Below are positions 62,223 to 64,000 of a stretch of 64,000 nucleotides of DNA, piece after piece. Positions within the stretch are counted from its first letter, which is position 1. Every line of letters starts with the position of its first letter. The stretch covers positions 119,650-183,649 of the forward strand of contig CAJNDS010002419.1 in the NCBI GenBank assembly GCA_905221605.1, written 5' to 3'. The position numbers and the translations under genes are program-made. The notes under the pieces were generated by a model. The model was not told the origin of the DNA. It made no database searches and worked only from the letters and a program-made list of their open reading frames with translations. The stretch is from Symbiodinium natans (taxonomy: Eukaryota; Sar; Dinophyceae; Suessiales; Symbiodiniaceae).

Positions 62223-62356
62223 TTAGGGTTTGGGTTAAGGGTTTTGGGTTTAGGGTTTGGGGTTTAGGGTTTAGGGTTTGGGGTTTAGGGTTTAGGGTTT
62301 GGGGTTTAGGGTTTAGGGTTTAGGGTTTAGGGTTTAGGGTTTGGGGTTTAGGGTTG
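62220..62356 (+). repeat. TTTAGGG/TTTGGGG array
   Basis: Mixed TTTAGGG and TTTGGGG heptamers on the G strand, as in the first 20 kb, showing that interstitial telomere-type repeats occur at both ends of the window. Confidence 0.95.
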
Positions 62357-64000
62357 AAGGCAAGGCCAGTGCAGGCCCCGGCAAACGCTCACCTGCGCAG
62401 GCAAGCGTCTCGCAAAGGCAGGAGCTGCGGCCACTCACCTGTGCAGGCAAGCGCCGCCACCAGCAAAACCGCGCGTTATTCCAAACAAATAACCCTAAAG
62501 CCGCTGACATGCTTGCATTTGTGTGTTCTGCTTTTTCTTTTTTTTGTGTCTTTTTGTGTCTGGTTTGTTCTTGTTGTTCGTGGTTTTTTGTTTTTGCTTA
62601 CGTTTGGTTTGTTCATGTTTTTTGTTGCGTGTTTTGGCTTTTTTCTGCTTTCTGCAACTTTGCTCTTTTTTGCGAACTTATTGTGCGTCTCGATGCAGAT
62701 TCCAACTTAAAATCCATATATCTGTCCAGTCACTGTGAAACAGGAGCTTTGAGAGCTGTAGTTGGGGCTGAATAAGGCATTTGGAGATTTGTTCTTTTGG
62801 TGTGCCAGCAGGCGCCATTTCAGCCGCTCTTCCAGCGCCATCTTGTTTAGAAGACCCTGCTTCTCCAGGCCACCAGATTGCAACCGGTATTTGGCTTCGT
62901 CGAAGGGGCATTAATTGTTTGTGTCCCAGCTTCCGGTTGTTCCAATAGCTCTTTATCCGCCCCCATGGAGAGACACCTTGGAATTGACACGCCAGCTAGC
63001 TGCGCTGGGCCTTGGCCGCACCCCACAGCGTGTTGGCAGCCGTGTTGACTTGCCAGTATTGGACATTTCCATCGGGTTTATGCCATCTCCGGACGCCGAA
63101 AGGAGATACATCCACTTCTCGCAAGGCCGCCAAGTTCGTTAAGTGTAGCTTCGAAAAAGCGCCAATTTTGTACATGCTGACACGTGACGTGACATCCGGC
63201 CACTCAAGTTGAAAATCGACCAGAAGTGCTCCAAGCTTGGTTGGCCACAGCAGCCGAGAGGGCTTGCCGTAGGCTGGTTTGATCTAAATTGGTGGACCTT
63301 TAACCACCCTTTGTTCAAATTTTTGGACTTGTCAAAGTGGTGTTCTTTTTGGTTTTTTTGGTTCCCGCTGAAGAAGTGTGAGGCTAAAAGCTTAATGTGG
63401 ACTCAAAAGTGGTGCTGCATTCAGTGTTGAGACACTTCAAGTTTTGGATTTTTTCTGTCAAAGCGGTCTAAGACACCTTTGATTTTTCAAATTGTTTTTT
63501 GGTCTGTCAAATTGTTTCAGCCAGTGTACCACTGATTGCGCTCTGGCATGCACGTGGGGCAATCGCAAAGAATCCGGTTGTGGGTGGTTCCATACAACCT
63601 CAGGGTCTCTTCTTTGTCTTCCTTCTCCAACCTTCTGCATGTTAACTTTGCCAACTGCATGGGGGGCCAACAACGTCTCAAAACCAAACACATCTGGTGT
63701 TTCGCACGATCGCAACTACGACCACGACAACGGTAAACTGCCACTACAACCATGACCACTAACATTTGTCTTGCAAGGAGTCATTGCCTGGTTGAGTCCA
63801 GATCAGAAGTGGGAAAACTGGTGTGCAACTTGCCGAGACACATTTTTAAGGTTTGGATCTTCGAAAAACCGCAGCTAACAAACAAAAATTGCAAAAAGAA
63901 CTGGAAAAGGAGGATTTAATAATTCTCTTCTCTTCTCTTCTACAGACCTTCGAAGAACAAGAGATTGAGAGAGGTGGAATCTTGAATAATTCTTTACTCT
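62357..64000. other. Unassigned right end with a gene fragment relic
   Basis: A GCAGGCAAGCG-type duplication lies at 62395-62455, a T-rich stretch at 62520-62690 (hydrophobic frames are artefacts), and a TCTTC microsatellite at 63925-63950. No intact gene is recognised. Confidence 0.45.
63060..63260 (-). pseudogene. Second copy of decayed fragment seen at 44.1-44.6 kb
   Basis: On the minus strand one frame reads FSKLHLTNLAALREVDVSPF, which parallels FSELRTTDLVALRELDVSVPF at 44.3 kb. The flanking DNA also matches (TTGGTTGGCCAC, AAGCGCCAAT). Frame breaks and short length indicate a relic. The parent family is unknown. Confidence 0.4.

Noticed and set aside
62341-62775. ORF with apparent membrane segments
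   Set aside because: The hydrophobic part is a translation of T-rich sequence and the start lies in telomere-type repeat.

Overview
The window looks like nuclear DNA of a dinoflagellate (Symbiodiniaceae-like). The evidence is: dense TTTAGGG/CCCTAAA arrays; candidate introns with GT or GC donors; Ty1/copia polyproteins; LTRs carrying TTTTGGCTCAAG, which equals the last 12 bases of the dinoflagellate spliced leader as I remember it; and a clear MAGOH gene. One run of 100 Ns (26401-26500) marks an assembly gap. The species cannot be fixed from sequence alone.

1-20 kb: blocks of telomere-type repeat alternate with short unique islands. Most islands have C-strand repeat (CCCTAAA) on the left and G-strand repeat (TTTAGGG) on the right. 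Many read as small plus-strand exons: they start after AG, end at AAG or GAG followed by GT or GC, often have lengths divisible by three, and several are exactly 54 nt. Eight of them share codons for a basic Ser motif (RRAS-like); three are near copies differing largely at synonymous or conservative sites. The implied introns would carry inverted telomeric repeats near their ends. One island (12.1-12.5 kb) resembles the start of a cytosine-5 methyltransferase. Foldback hairpins and homogeneous variant arrays (TTTGGGG, TTTAGGC) lie among them.

20-26.4 kb: poly-G and AT microsatellites, then about 3.7 kb of degenerate GAGCTC-rich higher-order repeat, then an AT-rich palindromic satellite that runs into the gap. 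26.5-33 kb: a partial ORF and an intronless MAGOH gene on the minus strand, then minisatellites and a duplicated module.

33-42.5 kb: copia-like element 1, with an intact 2665-codon Gag-Pro-Int-RT-RNaseH polyprotein and a long extra C-terminal region. 42.5-46.5 kb: spacer with repeat modules and decayed gene fragments. 46466-56630: copia-like element 2, complete in structure (551/552-bp LTRs, ATTGT target-site duplication, initiator-tRNA-type primer site, polypurine tract). Its LTRs are almost identical but its coding region is broken in several places. It carries an extra ORF between protease and integrase and a methyltransferase-like domain after RNase H.

56.6-64 kb: GAGTTTTGG-type repeat, a 52-54 bp satellite, a decayed Mutator-like transposase gene interrupted by a (TG)n tract, a GGGCAGTGAA minisatellite, more telomere-type repeat, and unassigned sequence. 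Overall this is a repeat-dominated, subtelomere-like or interstitial-telomere-rich region with one confident housekeeping gene.
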